From a virus: a DNA stretch of 42,876 bases. A program made the position numbers and the translations under genes. The stretch spans positions 1 to 42,876 of IMG/VR virus record IMGVR_UViG_3300025120_000140, one strand, 5' to 3'. The notes beneath the pieces are model-generated. The model was not told the origin of the DNA, made no database searches, and saw only the letters and a program-made list of their open reading frames with translations. Within the stretch, counting starts at the first letter, position 1, and every line of letters starts with the position of its first letter. Below, one piece after another: positions 13,647-23,648 of this stretch.

Positions 13647-14744
13647 ATGAGCGACTCTACAAAATACGGAGGCAAAAGAATGAGGCTTACAGCTGAAGAG
13701 GCTGAATTAATAAACGAATATAGAGGGGATAATTTAGATAACATAAACGGTAACACCGCTTTAGACATACATCTTAAAGACAGAGGTATAGACAAGAAAG
13801 ATGTGGTCAGTGTTAAACACTGGCAAAGTATGAGCGGTGAATTAAGGTTTTCGATTGTAACTAAAGAAAATATAGGTCTCGATGAAGACCAAATATTTAA
13901 AAAAATCAATGACTTCATAGCAGAACACTCCCCAGCATATGAAATTAAACTTGCACCAGCAGGAGAACATCTATTAGTGATAAACCCTGCCGATATTCAT
14001 ATAGGTAAATATGCTAACGAATTAGAAACTGGAGAGTCTTATGACTGCACTATAGCTGTCGAAAGAGTTCTGGAAGGACTAACTGGTCTCATACACAAAG
14101 CTAAAGGATTTAAGGTTGACAAGATATTGTTTTGTATTGGTAATGATATTCTCCATATAGATAATGTTTATTCAACTACTACTAAAGGAACTCATCAAGA
14201 CACCGATGGTAAATGGTGGGAGCATTATGAAATAGCTTTAATGCTATACGTAAAGTGTGTGGAAATGTTAAGAGAAATAGCACCAGTAGATGTGTTACAC
14301 AGTATGAGTAATCACGATTATCAATCTGGCTTTCACCTGGCACATACTTTAAAAAGTTGGTTCAGAAAAGCTAAAGATGTTAAGTTTGATATTAGTGTAG
14401 CATACAGAAAGTATTATATATATGGTACAAACTTAATAGGCTTGGAACACGGTGACGGTGCAAAAATGGAACAACTTCCATTATTGATGGCTCAAGAAAA
14501 TCCAAAGGATTGGTCGTGTACGACTCATCGATACTGGTACCTACACCATATTCATCACAAGGTAAAGCACAAATGGTTAGACGCTAAAGACTATATAGGG
14601 GTTACTGTAGAGTATATGAGGTCTCCTTCTTCGGCAGATAGCTGGCACTCAAGAAAAGGTTATACAGGCGCTCCTAAAGCTTGTGAAGCTTTTATTCACC
14701 ACAAGACTAGCGGACAAGTTGCTAGGCTTACTCATTACTTTTAA
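13647..14744 (+). CDS. Calcineurin-like metallophosphoesterase
   Basis: Metal-binding motifs in order: NPADIHIGK (D116, H118), IGNDIL (G-N-D, 165-167), MSNHDY (N-H-D, 222-224), EHGDG (268-270) and a His-rich LHHIHH (299-304) corresponding to the final GH-x-H. An N-terminal extension of about 105 residues precedes the fold. Phage enzymes of this type are nucleases or phosphodiesterases related to SbcD/Mre11; the recombination context fits DNA-end processing, but substrate cannot be read from sequence. Last plus-strand gene; its stop overlaps the stop of the converging minus-strand gene. Confidence 0.8.
   Translation: MSDSTKYGGKRMRLTAEEAELINEYRGDNLDNINGNTALDIHLKDRGIDKKDVVSVKHWQSMSGELRFSIVTKENIGLDEDQIFKKINDFIAEHSPAYEIKLAPAGEHLLVINPADIHIGKYANELETGESYDCTIAVERVLEGLTGLIHKAKGFKVDKILFCIGNDILHIDNVYSTTTKGTHQDTDGKWWEHYEIALMLYVKCVEMLREIAPVDVLHSMSNHDYQSGFHLAHTLKSWFRKAKDVKFDISVAYRKYYIYGTNLIGLEHGDGAKMEQLPLLMAQENPKDWSCTTHRYWYLHHIHHKVKHKWLDAKDYIGVTVEYMRSPSSADSWHSRKGYTGAPKACEAFIHHKTSGQVARLTHYF
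14510..14526 (-). repeat. 17-bp palindromic motif, copy 3 (inverted, in a gene)
   Basis: Plus strand TTGGTCGTGTACGACTC; the reverse complement differs from copies 1 and 2 at two positions. Inside the phosphoesterase gene. Confidence 0.45.
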
Positions 14745-14881
14745 GATTTTTTGAAACTACCTTTTTTAGGACGTTTGTTTTTAAATCCGTCAGTTGCGTA
14801 GTATAACTTTACTTGCGCTTCAGTAAACGTTCTACCACTTGGACTTTTATATTTATTTTTTCCTATTTTTTTAAAAGGCAT
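14741..14881 (-). CDS. Small basic protein (46 aa), last gene of the late operon
   Basis: MPFKKIGKNKYKSPSGRTFT start, then EAQVKLYYATDGF and a Lys-rich tail. The KYKSPSGRTFT-x-x-Q-V-x-x-YYA layout looks like a small helical DNA-binding or virion-associated protein, with which I can connect no named family. Its ATG overlaps the TAA of the giant gene by one base (TAATG), so translation is coupled. Tail-to-tail overlap of 4 bases with the phosphoesterase gene. Confidence 0.65.
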   Translation of the reverse strand: MPFKKIGKNKYKSPSGRTFTEAQVKLYYATDGFKNKRPKKGSFKKS

Positions 14882-17800
14882 TATTTCGGTCTGGTGTTTG
14901 AACTTTTGTTTTGTCTTGTTTGATTATTAATTTGTTTGCTTCTTGTATTTAAACTTGGAGTTGTTATTGTCTGTATCAAACTATTTTTTCTAGAAGGTCT
15001 CATATCTTTTGGGAATGCCGTTGGAGCACCTCCTATTAATAACCAAAAGTTGTAAGCAAAGTATTTTTCGTCTTGTGCCATATCCACAGCAGCTTCAAAT
15101 GGAGTAAATTGAACACCTAATCTGAATTGTATTAATTCATATAATACAGCCGTCATAATGTTAACATCTCCCAAAGGTCCCTTTTTTCCTACTGATTCTC
15201 CAGCAGATTTTGCCATTTCAACAAATGGATTAGTTATCGGTGAGTTCGGATTTTTATAATCTTTACCATCTCGTATATTTTCATATGTTTGAATAGACTC
15301 CATCAATGCAGGAATTGCGTTTATAAGAGCAATCATTCCATAATACTGAAATAGTCTTCTGCGGAACTCGTCTTCATCTTTAGGGCTACCAAATAATAAC
15401 ACAAAGTTAGCTACTGCTGCAAATAAAATACTAGATAAAAAAGCATTAAAAGGTGCTCCTCTTACGTCTTTCATATCTGGAACTACTCCTTCAACAAAAA
15501 CATCTTTAAGAAAATTAGATGTATGAAAATAAGTATTGCTAAGAAATTGTAATGGTGAGCTTGTAAATGCAGTAAACATTCTAGCTAAACCATTTTTAGA
15601 CGTTTGTATACCAGATTTATCTATACCTCTTCTGCTTTGATTTGTTAAGTTATAATCATTAAATACTCGTAGAGCATCTTCGTGAGAAAAACCTTGAGAG
15701 ATTAACTCGTCATATACTACTAAGTAACCAGTAACACCAGCTATATCTCCTACACTGGTAAAGTAACCAAATGCCGATTGTAATATTTGGTAAGAATTAC
15801 TAAATTTTTTAAATGAAGAGGGGAGACCTGCATCTTCTCTACCACTATATAAAGAAAATATATTACCTTCTTCTTGTTCTAATATTCTAGATTCTACAGT
15901 AGCTGATATTTTTTTCATCTTAGCAACTGTTTGTTTAAAATTAAGTGGGTTTAAATACTTTGATGCTTTTAAATTAAACTCTGCAAATGTAATAGCTTCA
16001 CTTGGAACATTGCTAAGTATTTGCCCGAGTAGTTCTGGTATTTGAGATATAACGCTTCTGTCTTTTTCAAATATAGGGTCTCCTTTTTTTCTTTTTTGAT
16101 AAACAGAATATTTACCAGCAGTGTATAAAGGATATGCAAGAATAAAAGAAGAGGCTTGTTTAGGTACTTGCATAAGCTTTAAACCTAAATAATAACTAGT
16201 CATTAGTTGTGTACCTTGGCTAACATACTTTGCCTTATCTTCACCTCTTGTGACTCCTCTAGGGTCTAAGGCTACATTAATATTGTATACTAAAATATTT
16301 TTCATACCAGAAGCATCAAGTAATGCCTTAACAGATGGTATTCTTAAAAGCTGTTCGACTATTTTAGCTGGTTCAGCATAAGCCTCATACCTTGAAACCT
16401 CTTCCATATAATTATCTAGCACCGCAAAAAAGTCTAATCCCAACAACATTCTTAAGTCTTCTTCTTGTTTAGTTCTTTCAGCAAAACTATTAGGAGAGAA
16501 AGCGTTTATAGTTGACAGTGGACTAGTAGGGTCAACTTTTAAATCATCACCTTTTCTAGGTTGACCTTTACTTTCAGTGGCTTGAGGAAAATAATTTTCT
16601 TCATAAGGTAAGTTAACTCCAAATATTCTACGATGTATATCATTAGCCTGTTCATAGCCTTCGGTGCTTAAATATTCTATTACTTTATCTACAAACTCAA
16701 TAGCTCCAGGTAAATTTTTATTTGCATAAGCCACTATTTTAGCTATAGCTTTTTCATCTACACCATCAGCACTTAATACTCTTCTTCCTCTTGGGTTTTG
16801 ATATAGAGCATACATACGCAAAGCTTCTCCCAGTGTAAATATTGAAGATGTTTCTCCATCTAATCCTTGTTTGTTTACATTTTTTAATGTAATTTCTACT
16901 GACTCTTTAGCTCTTTGTTTTAAAGATTGATAAGCTGTTATGTCTCCTATCTTAAACCCTATAGACCTCCCTAGTGCATTAGGATATTTTTTTTGATTAA
17001 ATATTCCTTGAGCTATATCTATAAGTATCTGACGTTTATCCAAGCTTATTTGATGAAATATTTCATTTGTATCGGCTAGTCTGTAATAAAAATCATTTTC
17101 AAAAAATTTACCTTTTCTAGCGTCTAAACCTGCATAAAATAAATTACCAGCAGCCAAAGCTTCTTTAGAACTTAATTTAAGTTGCTTTATTATAGATGCT
17201 AAATCAAGATTTATTAATTTATTCTTTAAATCCTTCATAGACATATTAAAGCTATATCCACCATCTTTATTGTTAAAGCCTTTCATTATTTTTTGTCTTT
17301 CCTGTTGGCTTAAATTGTCTACATTTAAAGGAGTACCATCTTCATTAAATAACTCTGGATTAGTTTTTTTAATTTGATTATTTGCTTTTTCTGTCAGTTT
17401 TTCTATTTCAGCTTTACGTTTTGCACTGTCTAAGGTATACTGTTCTCTTCCTATACTTCTTTTGTCTTTTAAGTCTTGTAGCACTTGCTCTATTTCTGGC
17501 AAAGACATATTAAATATATCACCTAGCACAGCAAATGCATCAGCTCTTGCAACTAACTCTCTTTTTTCTCTGCTATCTGGATTACCCAACGCATCATTTA
17601 TAGCATCTTCTAAAATAGAAAGGTTAGCAGCTTCTTCTTCAATAAATTGTTTATTGTCTGTTAAATAAGCATCAACAAGTTCTTTAGCAGCAACAAAAAA
17701 TTCTTTAGTTGTAATATCTATATCCGATGACTTTCTTGTTTTATTACCTAATGTTTTAAGTGTTTTAGAATTAGTGTCTACCAGTTTTTTTATTTCTTGT

Positions 17801-20800
17801 ATAACACTATCTTTTATTCTTAAGTTTTGAGCATCAACTTCTGCAACTACTTTTTCAACTTGAGCTAAATAATTTCTTTTATTTACATCAGCAATAGTTT
17901 TATTTAATCTATTCATTACACTACGAGGCACCATCAAACCTTTTGGAAAGTTTAATCTAATAAAGTCTTTTAAATCTTTCTTTACTTTCTGTATGTCTCT
18001 TTCAGTTTTTCTACGCAATTGTATTCTGCTACGCAGCTCTCTTATTTGTTTTTGAATATTTCTATCTGCAGTAATACCAACTACTCTGTCGAACTCAACC
18101 ATCAATTCATCTTGTATTTCTTTTGGCTGAGAAGCAAAGATTGGATTAGTTTCTAATTGTTTTTTAGCAAAAGCTCTTACTTCAGCAGGTGTTTTTGCGG
18201 CTGCTAAAACTTTTTTATTTACTGGATATTTATTAAGGATTTGTTGAGTGGTTAATCCTTTAGTAGCTTTTGGAAATCTTTTTTTAATTCTTTCTACGTG
18301 CTGTTTTTTTATTTGAGTTGTTGTTCCTTTACCTAAAAAGTCAACTACTTTTCTGTATGCTTCAGTAAACAATGCGTTTCCTAAGTTAGCTCCTCCTTGT
18401 AAATTTCTAAAGGCAGGTGGCATCTCTTGCCCTTCAATAAGCTCCATCGCTAAAGCATCTTGAATCTGGTCAGTACTAAACTGGTTTCGACCTTTCAACA
18501 CCTCTTTTATTTGAACGTCTGTTATTCCTTTCTCTCTAGATTCTTTAACAATAACCTCTATATCTGTACCCTGTGGTACTTCAGCTTTTTGCTGTGACAA
18601 AGACGGTAATCTCATCTGTCCTCCTTCTTCAACTTCAACACCTACATTAGGGTCCACAGCTTGCCCTCCTAATAATTCACGCATAGTCATATTAACAAAG
18701 TCTTCTAGCGACATACCTCTGATATCTTGAGCAAAAGTTTTACTCGCAAATAAATCTTTTAATTTTAAGAACTGTTTTCTTACAAAGTTCATTAATAAAT
18801 CAAACCATTTAGCTAATCCGCTTTTTGCTGCTTTTCCTTCTTGCGCTTGTCCTGCTCTTCTTTTACCTTCTTGTGCTATATATTCTACTAAAGCTTCCTC
18901 TCTTGCCTTATTGCCTTCACCATATATTTTTACTTGTTTGTCATATTCTTTTTGTCCTTCTTGAGTAGAGGTAATAAGTTGAAGACCTCTTTTGTAAAGC
19001 TTAGAACCTTTTTCTCCAGACCTTTTGCTTTTTAAATAATCAATAAACATATGTCCAAACTCGTGTAATGGTAACGATAATGTTTTATCATCTGGATTTA
19101 AATATATACTTCCATCACCTTTTGCACCATAAGCTATATAGCCATCTTTAGTAAGTCTTTTTACTATACCTGGTTTGTTTATGTTTTCTTCAAAAGCTTC
19201 TACACTATCAAATACTTTAACCCCAGGGAACGCTTTGCTTAATAAATCAATTAGTTCTTTTCTGGTTTCTGGAGAAGCTTCAGCTTCTTGTCGAGCTTCT
19301 CTTTTTAATTTTTCTCCTTTAAATAAATCTAGTTTTCTTTTACCACCTTCTTGTGCAATATGGTATCCAGTTATTTTCCCTGTTACTTCATCATTATTAG
19401 TTATTAAATCATATCCAAAAGTTTGTAATCCTTTTTTCAATGGACTTATATTTGAAATTGTATTAGGGAAAAATCCAGTTTCAGTGTCATAACCATAGTC
19501 TAGTAATAAGTTTTTTAAAGGTATACGTCTTTGACTTAAACTTACATCAGAACCTCCTTTTCTATCTCGTTTTACTTCAGACCATTCTTGTCTAGCCCAA
19601 TCTGGAATTGCAGATGTAGCGGTAACATTTTCATTTAACGCTCCTTCGTCTACTAAAACAATAGTACCATCAGCTCTTTGACCCCAGTTTCGTGCAGCTT
19701 TAAAATCATTCCACAATAAATCATAGTTTAAAAAGTCTGTTAATCCTAACTCTTCCATTGTTTCAGTTAATTCAACAGGTCTATTTCTAATATTAAAATC
19801 CCTAGCATCATATTTTTGTAAAGGTTTTAAAAACTCTCTTACTGCTTTATCGTTACGTGGAACTTTTTCTACTACAATATAATCTGTTCCCACCTCATAA
19901 ATGTTTGGAACTAATCCTCCGAGCATACGCAAGTCTCCATATCCAATTGATGCGTTTTGTTGTAGACCTCTAGGGTTTTTAGCAATTTTAATTACCCTGT
20001 CATTACCTATGTCATACACATCTCTTGTTGTACCACCAGGAATTCTTTTATCTTTTATTGCGCTTAGAGGAACTTTACTAAAAGCTACAACATCGGTGTT
20101 ACTTGTTTTGTCATTGGTAAAAAGTTCGCTTATATTTTGTTGGCTTAATTGAACATCTGGTGATGCTGCTACTCTTGTTACACCCCCTCCTTGTTGTTTA
20201 GCCTCTCTTTTAGCTTCAGCTATATCTTCTTTGTAAGAAGCAATTTCAGATTTAGCGTCTTCTCTTAAGTCAATTTTTTCATCTTTAGTAAGACCAGGCG
20301 TTTTTAAATCTTGTTTGAGTTGTTCTTTTGTAGATAAAATTTCATTATTTAAATCTTCTAGTGTTGCTTCTAAATCTTCATTAACACTATCTGTCGTTTC
20401 AACTTCAACTTCTTCAACAACATCTTCTCCTGCGTCTACTGCATTAAGATTACCTCCTTCGTTTACGGCTTGTTGCAATGCATTTATAGGTCTGCCAAAT
20501 AAATTTATAGATAATTCATTTACTTCAGTTAATGTTTCAGAGTCTACCTTTTTATTTACTGCTAACGAATTCAATGCACTTTTAATTTGGCTTAATTCTG
20601 TTCCAAATATACTTTTAGAAGCAGGTGTTTTAGATAATTGGTTTTGAAGGCTTAACAACTCCATCATTGTTGTTTGTATCGGAACATTATCCGATTTAGT
20701 AACCTGGTCTGGAGACATTAACATTAAATTTTTTGCTTCTCGTTTGTTTCCTATATTAACTTGTATGTTTTCTACAGTCTCCATTGGTAACAGTTTTAAT

Positions 20801-23640
20801 TCTCCCATAGAGTTCGCCCAATTTGAAACTTGCTCATCATTACCTATCATATTTGAATAATTAACAGGGTCTGCCATTCTTTCACCAGCAATAATTCTTT
20901 CGTTTTTCATAGCTGTTATAGTAGCATTCATAACCATATTACTGGTGTTGTTACCAAATGCACCAATTGCTTCAAGAGCTATTTCTTCTGCAACAAATTC
21001 TTTATTGTTTAAAAATTGATTATTTAACTGTGCTAAATATTCTCCGTAAGCCTCTCCTGCAGGGTCTACTACTGCTCTTTCCGCAGCTAGTAATCCAAAT
21101 TTTTTCCAACCAAAATCTCCTTTGCCTACTAAAAGTCTACCAGCCATTCTTGCTGTCATATAATCTATAATAGCAATAGGAATCCCCCTAGCTAATCCTA
21201 CCTCTCTTGCCTCTTTCCATACCTCATCTGATTGAACAGCCTTTAAAACACTTTGTGGGCTAGCTATATCATATCCTTTTAATGTCATTGCTTCAAATGC
21301 AGCATTAGTGTATTCCATAGCTACAAGTGTAGCTGCAGAACCTAATTGAAGACCTGTAACAAACCCTCCAGCTCCAGCGATTAATTTCTTTTTTGCACCA
21401 CCTGGTGTAGTTAAAGCAGCCTCTCCTCCTACCACAGCCGCTGAACCTAATACCATTTGAACACCGTAAGGTAAAATTTCTGAAAAAGAACCTGCCGATA
21501 AAGACATACCCATATCTAATGGATTATCCATAAAGACATCTAAACTTTCTCTAAAACCTTTACTTCTTCTCCACTCTAGCATTTCTATCGAAGACCCCTT
21601 ACTTGATGTATAAGACTCCATAAGTTTGTCTGATATATACTCAGCTGCTTGAGAGTTGCTCATTCCTAAAATCCCTTCCATTTCTTTAGGGTCATCCGTC
21701 ATACTCATAGCAAGAATCACCTTACCAGCCTCACCTCTTTTTCTTCTTGTATTCCATTCATTAGACACATTTGCCCACATCCCTTTTAATATCTTACCAC
21801 GTGCAGTTTTATTGTTTTTAGAATCTAAATAAGTTTTTGAAATTAAAAATTGGTCAGCAGCATATTTTTTATTCATATCTACTTGAGCAACTGCAGCAGT
21901 TAAAAAATTAGCTAAAGCCACATCTTCTGGAGGAAGAACGTCATCATTTATAAGCTTAGGTAAGTTTTCAATTTTTTTACCAAACTTTTCTATAGATAAA
22001 CTATTTAATATAACTTCGCTCTGAACAGCTTGTGCATTTATTTCTACAGCTTCTTGTGTGTATTTTTCTCTTCTTTTTGCAGCCTCTACATCCCAGGCTA
22101 TAGTAGTAGATACATAGTTAGGGTCTTGTGTTGCAGTGTAAAGATTATCTCTAATTAATTTTTGTCTGTCACGATAAGCCTTGTAGTCTCCACGCAACAT
22201 ACCTTCTTCAGTAAATAAATTAGGATACAAAGCTTTCTCTTCTTCTGTTGCTATAAACTTATCCCCTGTAAACATACCATTAGAATCTCTTTTTATATTT
22301 CTCATTGGCTCTGTAAGACCATTTTTTGTGAGTTCATCAATAAAGAAAAATTCATCTCTTGCTTCTTCGTATGCCGTTTGTGATTTAAAAAGTTGATTAA
22401 AGTTTTGTACACCGTTGTTTTGAAAATATATTTGTTTTTCTAAATCTACTGTGTTAGCTTCTTTCCATAATCCTTTTGCAAACTCATCTGCTTCTTCTTT
22501 AGTATTAAAGGCATATACCTCTCCACGTTCACGAGCCATTTTTAACATTTCATCCATTTGTGTTTTTGGGTCGTATTGAATCCAGTCTTCACTATATGTA
22601 GATTGATTTGAAGGGTCTTTAGGAAACAAAGAAGGAATGGCTAAATGTTTATCATCTACTTCTACAGTTGTCATTAATACCGATGAATAGTCAGAAGTGT
22701 CGTAATTAAATCTAGCGCCTGTACGTGATTGTTTTACATTTAATGATTTAGAAATAAAATCATCGTTAGGAGTAGGGTCACTTGGATTTGAACCTCTTAA
22801 ACTCATAAATCCTCTCAACTCATTTTTGTTTTGCGGAACACCATCTTGTAGTTTTAATTCAAAAGTGCTTAATCCATCAGTAGAAACTATACTTACAATC
22901 TCCTCTCCTTCACCTGTAACAGGTGCATTTCTTGCACGAATTCTTGTTCTAAATGGCAGTGTATAAGCATCTTTTGCTTTTTGAGCAAAGCCTTGATAAG
23001 GATTATCAATAACAAACCCATAAGGACCTATATTTTCTTGTAAGCTTTTTATAATATTGTTAGGGGTATAGTCTACTTCATTAACAGACAACAGTATGTC
23101 TTGGTAATCTTTTTGACCTGGTTGTGAACTGAGAGAAGCGTCTCTTTCTCTTGCATCAGATGCGTAAGTATTCTCACCTTCTTGCAAAGCTATAAAATCA
23201 CTTCCATCTTTAACTCCCCTTTTCAAAGGCATATCACCCTTAAGTAGGTTAATTTCTTCTGGAGTTACAACTTCTTCAGTTTTTATATCTACAATAGTAT
23301 TTTTATCTCCACCAACTGGAAGTGGTTCCTTTTTTTTTTCGTCTGAAGAAAAGTATTTTTTGATAGTATCTTTAAACCAGTTAAAATTAGACGTAGCTGA
23401 ATTAACTCCTCCAGCATCATCAAATTCAGAACTTTTAGAAGAAATATCAAAGAACTCATCAAACTCTTCAAAACTAGTAAATGTTTCTTTATCTACAGCT
23501 TCATATACATCCTCTGGTTTAGCATCTGCATAAAATTCTGTAAATGATTCAAACGTAGGAAACATCTCTTTGTTAACTACGAAGTTGTCATAGAATTCAC
23601 CAGTAGTAAAAACTGAATTTTTGTTTTCTTCAACTGCCAT
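14881..23640 (-). CDS. Giant virion-associated polyvalent protein (2919 aa) with kinase-like and HExxH regions
   Basis: Regions seen: an acidic N-terminus; a motif near residues 350-390 (GEVYAFNTKEEADEFAKGLWKE) common in ejected podovirus proteins; hydrophobic segments around 710-790; a protein-kinase-like region around 1190-1340 (GGTTRDVYDIGNDRVIKIAK with the ATP lysine, then LLWNDFKAARNWG as catalytic-loop-like, then LVDEG as DFG-like); a zinc metallopeptidase-like region with HEFGH at 1526-1530 and EEALVEYIA as a possible third ligand; long helical and coiled stretches; and a C-terminus with several membrane-like segments (about 2480-2510, 2730-2785) and NLTNQSRRGIDKSG. This is the architecture of proteins carried in the capsid and injected with DNA. 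No RNA polymerase DFDGD motif is present. Confidence 0.7.
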   Translation of the reverse strand: MAVEENKNSVFTTGEFYDNFVVNKEMFPTFESFTEFYADAKPEDVYEAVDKETFTSFEEFDEFFDISSKSSEFDDAGGVNSATSNFNWFKDTIKKYFSSDEKKKEPLPVGGDKNTIVDIKTEEVVTPEEINLLKGDMPLKRGVKDGSDFIALQEGENTYASDARERDASLSSQPGQKDYQDILLSVNEVDYTPNNIIKSLQENIGPYGFVIDNPYQGFAQKAKDAYTLPFRTRIRARNAPVTGEGEEIVSIVSTDGLSTFELKLQDGVPQNKNELRGFMSLRGSNPSDPTPNDDFISKSLNVKQSRTGARFNYDTSDYSSVLMTTVEVDDKHLAIPSLFPKDPSNQSTYSEDWIQYDPKTQMDEMLKMARERGEVYAFNTKEEADEFAKGLWKEANTVDLEKQIYFQNNGVQNFNQLFKSQTAYEEARDEFFFIDELTKNGLTEPMRNIKRDSNGMFTGDKFIATEEEKALYPNLFTEEGMLRGDYKAYRDRQKLIRDNLYTATQDPNYVSTTIAWDVEAAKRREKYTQEAVEINAQAVQSEVILNSLSIEKFGKKIENLPKLINDDVLPPEDVALANFLTAAVAQVDMNKKYAADQFLISKTYLDSKNNKTARGKILKGMWANVSNEWNTRRKRGEAGKVILAMSMTDDPKEMEGILGMSNSQAAEYISDKLMESYTSSKGSSIEMLEWRRSKGFRESLDVFMDNPLDMGMSLSAGSFSEILPYGVQMVLGSAAVVGGEAALTTPGGAKKKLIAGAGGFVTGLQLGSAATLVAMEYTNAAFEAMTLKGYDIASPQSVLKAVQSDEVWKEAREVGLARGIPIAIIDYMTARMAGRLLVGKGDFGWKKFGLLAAERAVVDPAGEAYGEYLAQLNNQFLNNKEFVAEEIALEAIGAFGNNTSNMVMNATITAMKNERIIAGERMADPVNYSNMIGNDEQVSNWANSMGELKLLPMETVENIQVNIGNKREAKNLMLMSPDQVTKSDNVPIQTTMMELLSLQNQLSKTPASKSIFGTELSQIKSALNSLAVNKKVDSETLTEVNELSINLFGRPINALQQAVNEGGNLNAVDAGEDVVEEVEVETTDSVNEDLEATLEDLNNEILSTKEQLKQDLKTPGLTKDEKIDLREDAKSEIASYKEDIAEAKREAKQQGGGVTRVAASPDVQLSQQNISELFTNDKTSNTDVVAFSKVPLSAIKDKRIPGGTTRDVYDIGNDRVIKIAKNPRGLQQNASIGYGDLRMLGGLVPNIYEVGTDYIVVEKVPRNDKAVREFLKPLQKYDARDFNIRNRPVELTETMEELGLTDFLNYDLLWNDFKAARNWGQRADGTIVLVDEGALNENVTATSAIPDWARQEWSEVKRDRKGGSDVSLSQRRIPLKNLLLDYGYDTETGFFPNTISNISPLKKGLQTFGYDLITNNDEVTGKITGYHIAQEGGKRKLDLFKGEKLKREARQEAEASPETRKELIDLLSKAFPGVKVFDSVEAFEENINKPGIVKRLTKDGYIAYGAKGDGSIYLNPDDKTLSLPLHEFGHMFIDYLKSKRSGEKGSKLYKRGLQLITSTQEGQKEYDKQVKIYGEGNKAREEALVEYIAQEGKRRAGQAQEGKAAKSGLAKWFDLLMNFVRKQFLKLKDLFASKTFAQDIRGMSLEDFVNMTMRELLGGQAVDPNVGVEVEEGGQMRLPSLSQQKAEVPQGTDIEVIVKESREKGITDVQIKEVLKGRNQFSTDQIQDALAMELIEGQEMPPAFRNLQGGANLGNALFTEAYRKVVDFLGKGTTTQIKKQHVERIKKRFPKATKGLTTQQILNKYPVNKKVLAAAKTPAEVRAFAKKQLETNPIFASQPKEIQDELMVEFDRVVGITADRNIQKQIRELRSRIQLRRKTERDIQKVKKDLKDFIRLNFPKGLMVPRSVMNRLNKTIADVNKRNYLAQVEKVVAEVDAQNLRIKDSVIQEIKKLVDTNSKTLKTLGNKTRKSSDIDITTKEFFVAAKELVDAYLTDNKQFIEEEAANLSILEDAINDALGNPDSREKRELVARADAFAVLGDIFNMSLPEIEQVLQDLKDKRSIGREQYTLDSAKRKAEIEKLTEKANNQIKKTNPELFNEDGTPLNVDNLSQQERQKIMKGFNNKDGGYSFNMSMKDLKNKLINLDLASIIKQLKLSSKEALAAGNLFYAGLDARKGKFFENDFYYRLADTNEIFHQISLDKRQILIDIAQGIFNQKKYPNALGRSIGFKIGDITAYQSLKQRAKESVEITLKNVNKQGLDGETSSIFTLGEALRMYALYQNPRGRRVLSADGVDEKAIAKIVAYANKNLPGAIEFVDKVIEYLSTEGYEQANDIHRRIFGVNLPYEENYFPQATESKGQPRKGDDLKVDPTSPLSTINAFSPNSFAERTKQEEDLRMLLGLDFFAVLDNYMEEVSRYEAYAEPAKIVEQLLRIPSVKALLDASGMKNILVYNINVALDPRGVTRGEDKAKYVSQGTQLMTSYYLGLKLMQVPKQASSFILAYPLYTAGKYSVYQKRKKGDPIFEKDRSVISQIPELLGQILSNVPSEAITFAEFNLKASKYLNPLNFKQTVAKMKKISATVESRILEQEEGNIFSLYSGREDAGLPSSFKKFSNSYQILQSAFGYFTSVGDIAGVTGYLVVYDELISQGFSHEDALRVFNDYNLTNQSRRGIDKSGIQTSKNGLARMFTAFTSSPLQFLSNTYFHTSNFLKDVFVEGVVPDMKDVRGAPFNAFLSSILFAAVANFVLLFGSPKDEDEFRRRLFQYYGMIALINAIPALMESIQTYENIRDGKDYKNPNSPITNPFVEMAKSAGESVGKKGPLGDVNIMTAVLYELIQFRLGVQFTPFEAAVDMAQDEKYFAYNFWLLIGGAPTAFPKDMRPSRKNSLIQTITTPSLNTRSKQINNQTRQNKSSNTRPK

Positions 23641-23648
23641 ATAATCAA

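Noticed and set aside
14881-23640. Giant protein as a virion RNA polymerase like those of crAss-like phages
   Set aside because: No DFDGD or related double-psi barrel metal motif is visible; the visible motifs point to kinase-like, metallopeptidase-like and ejected-protein regions.
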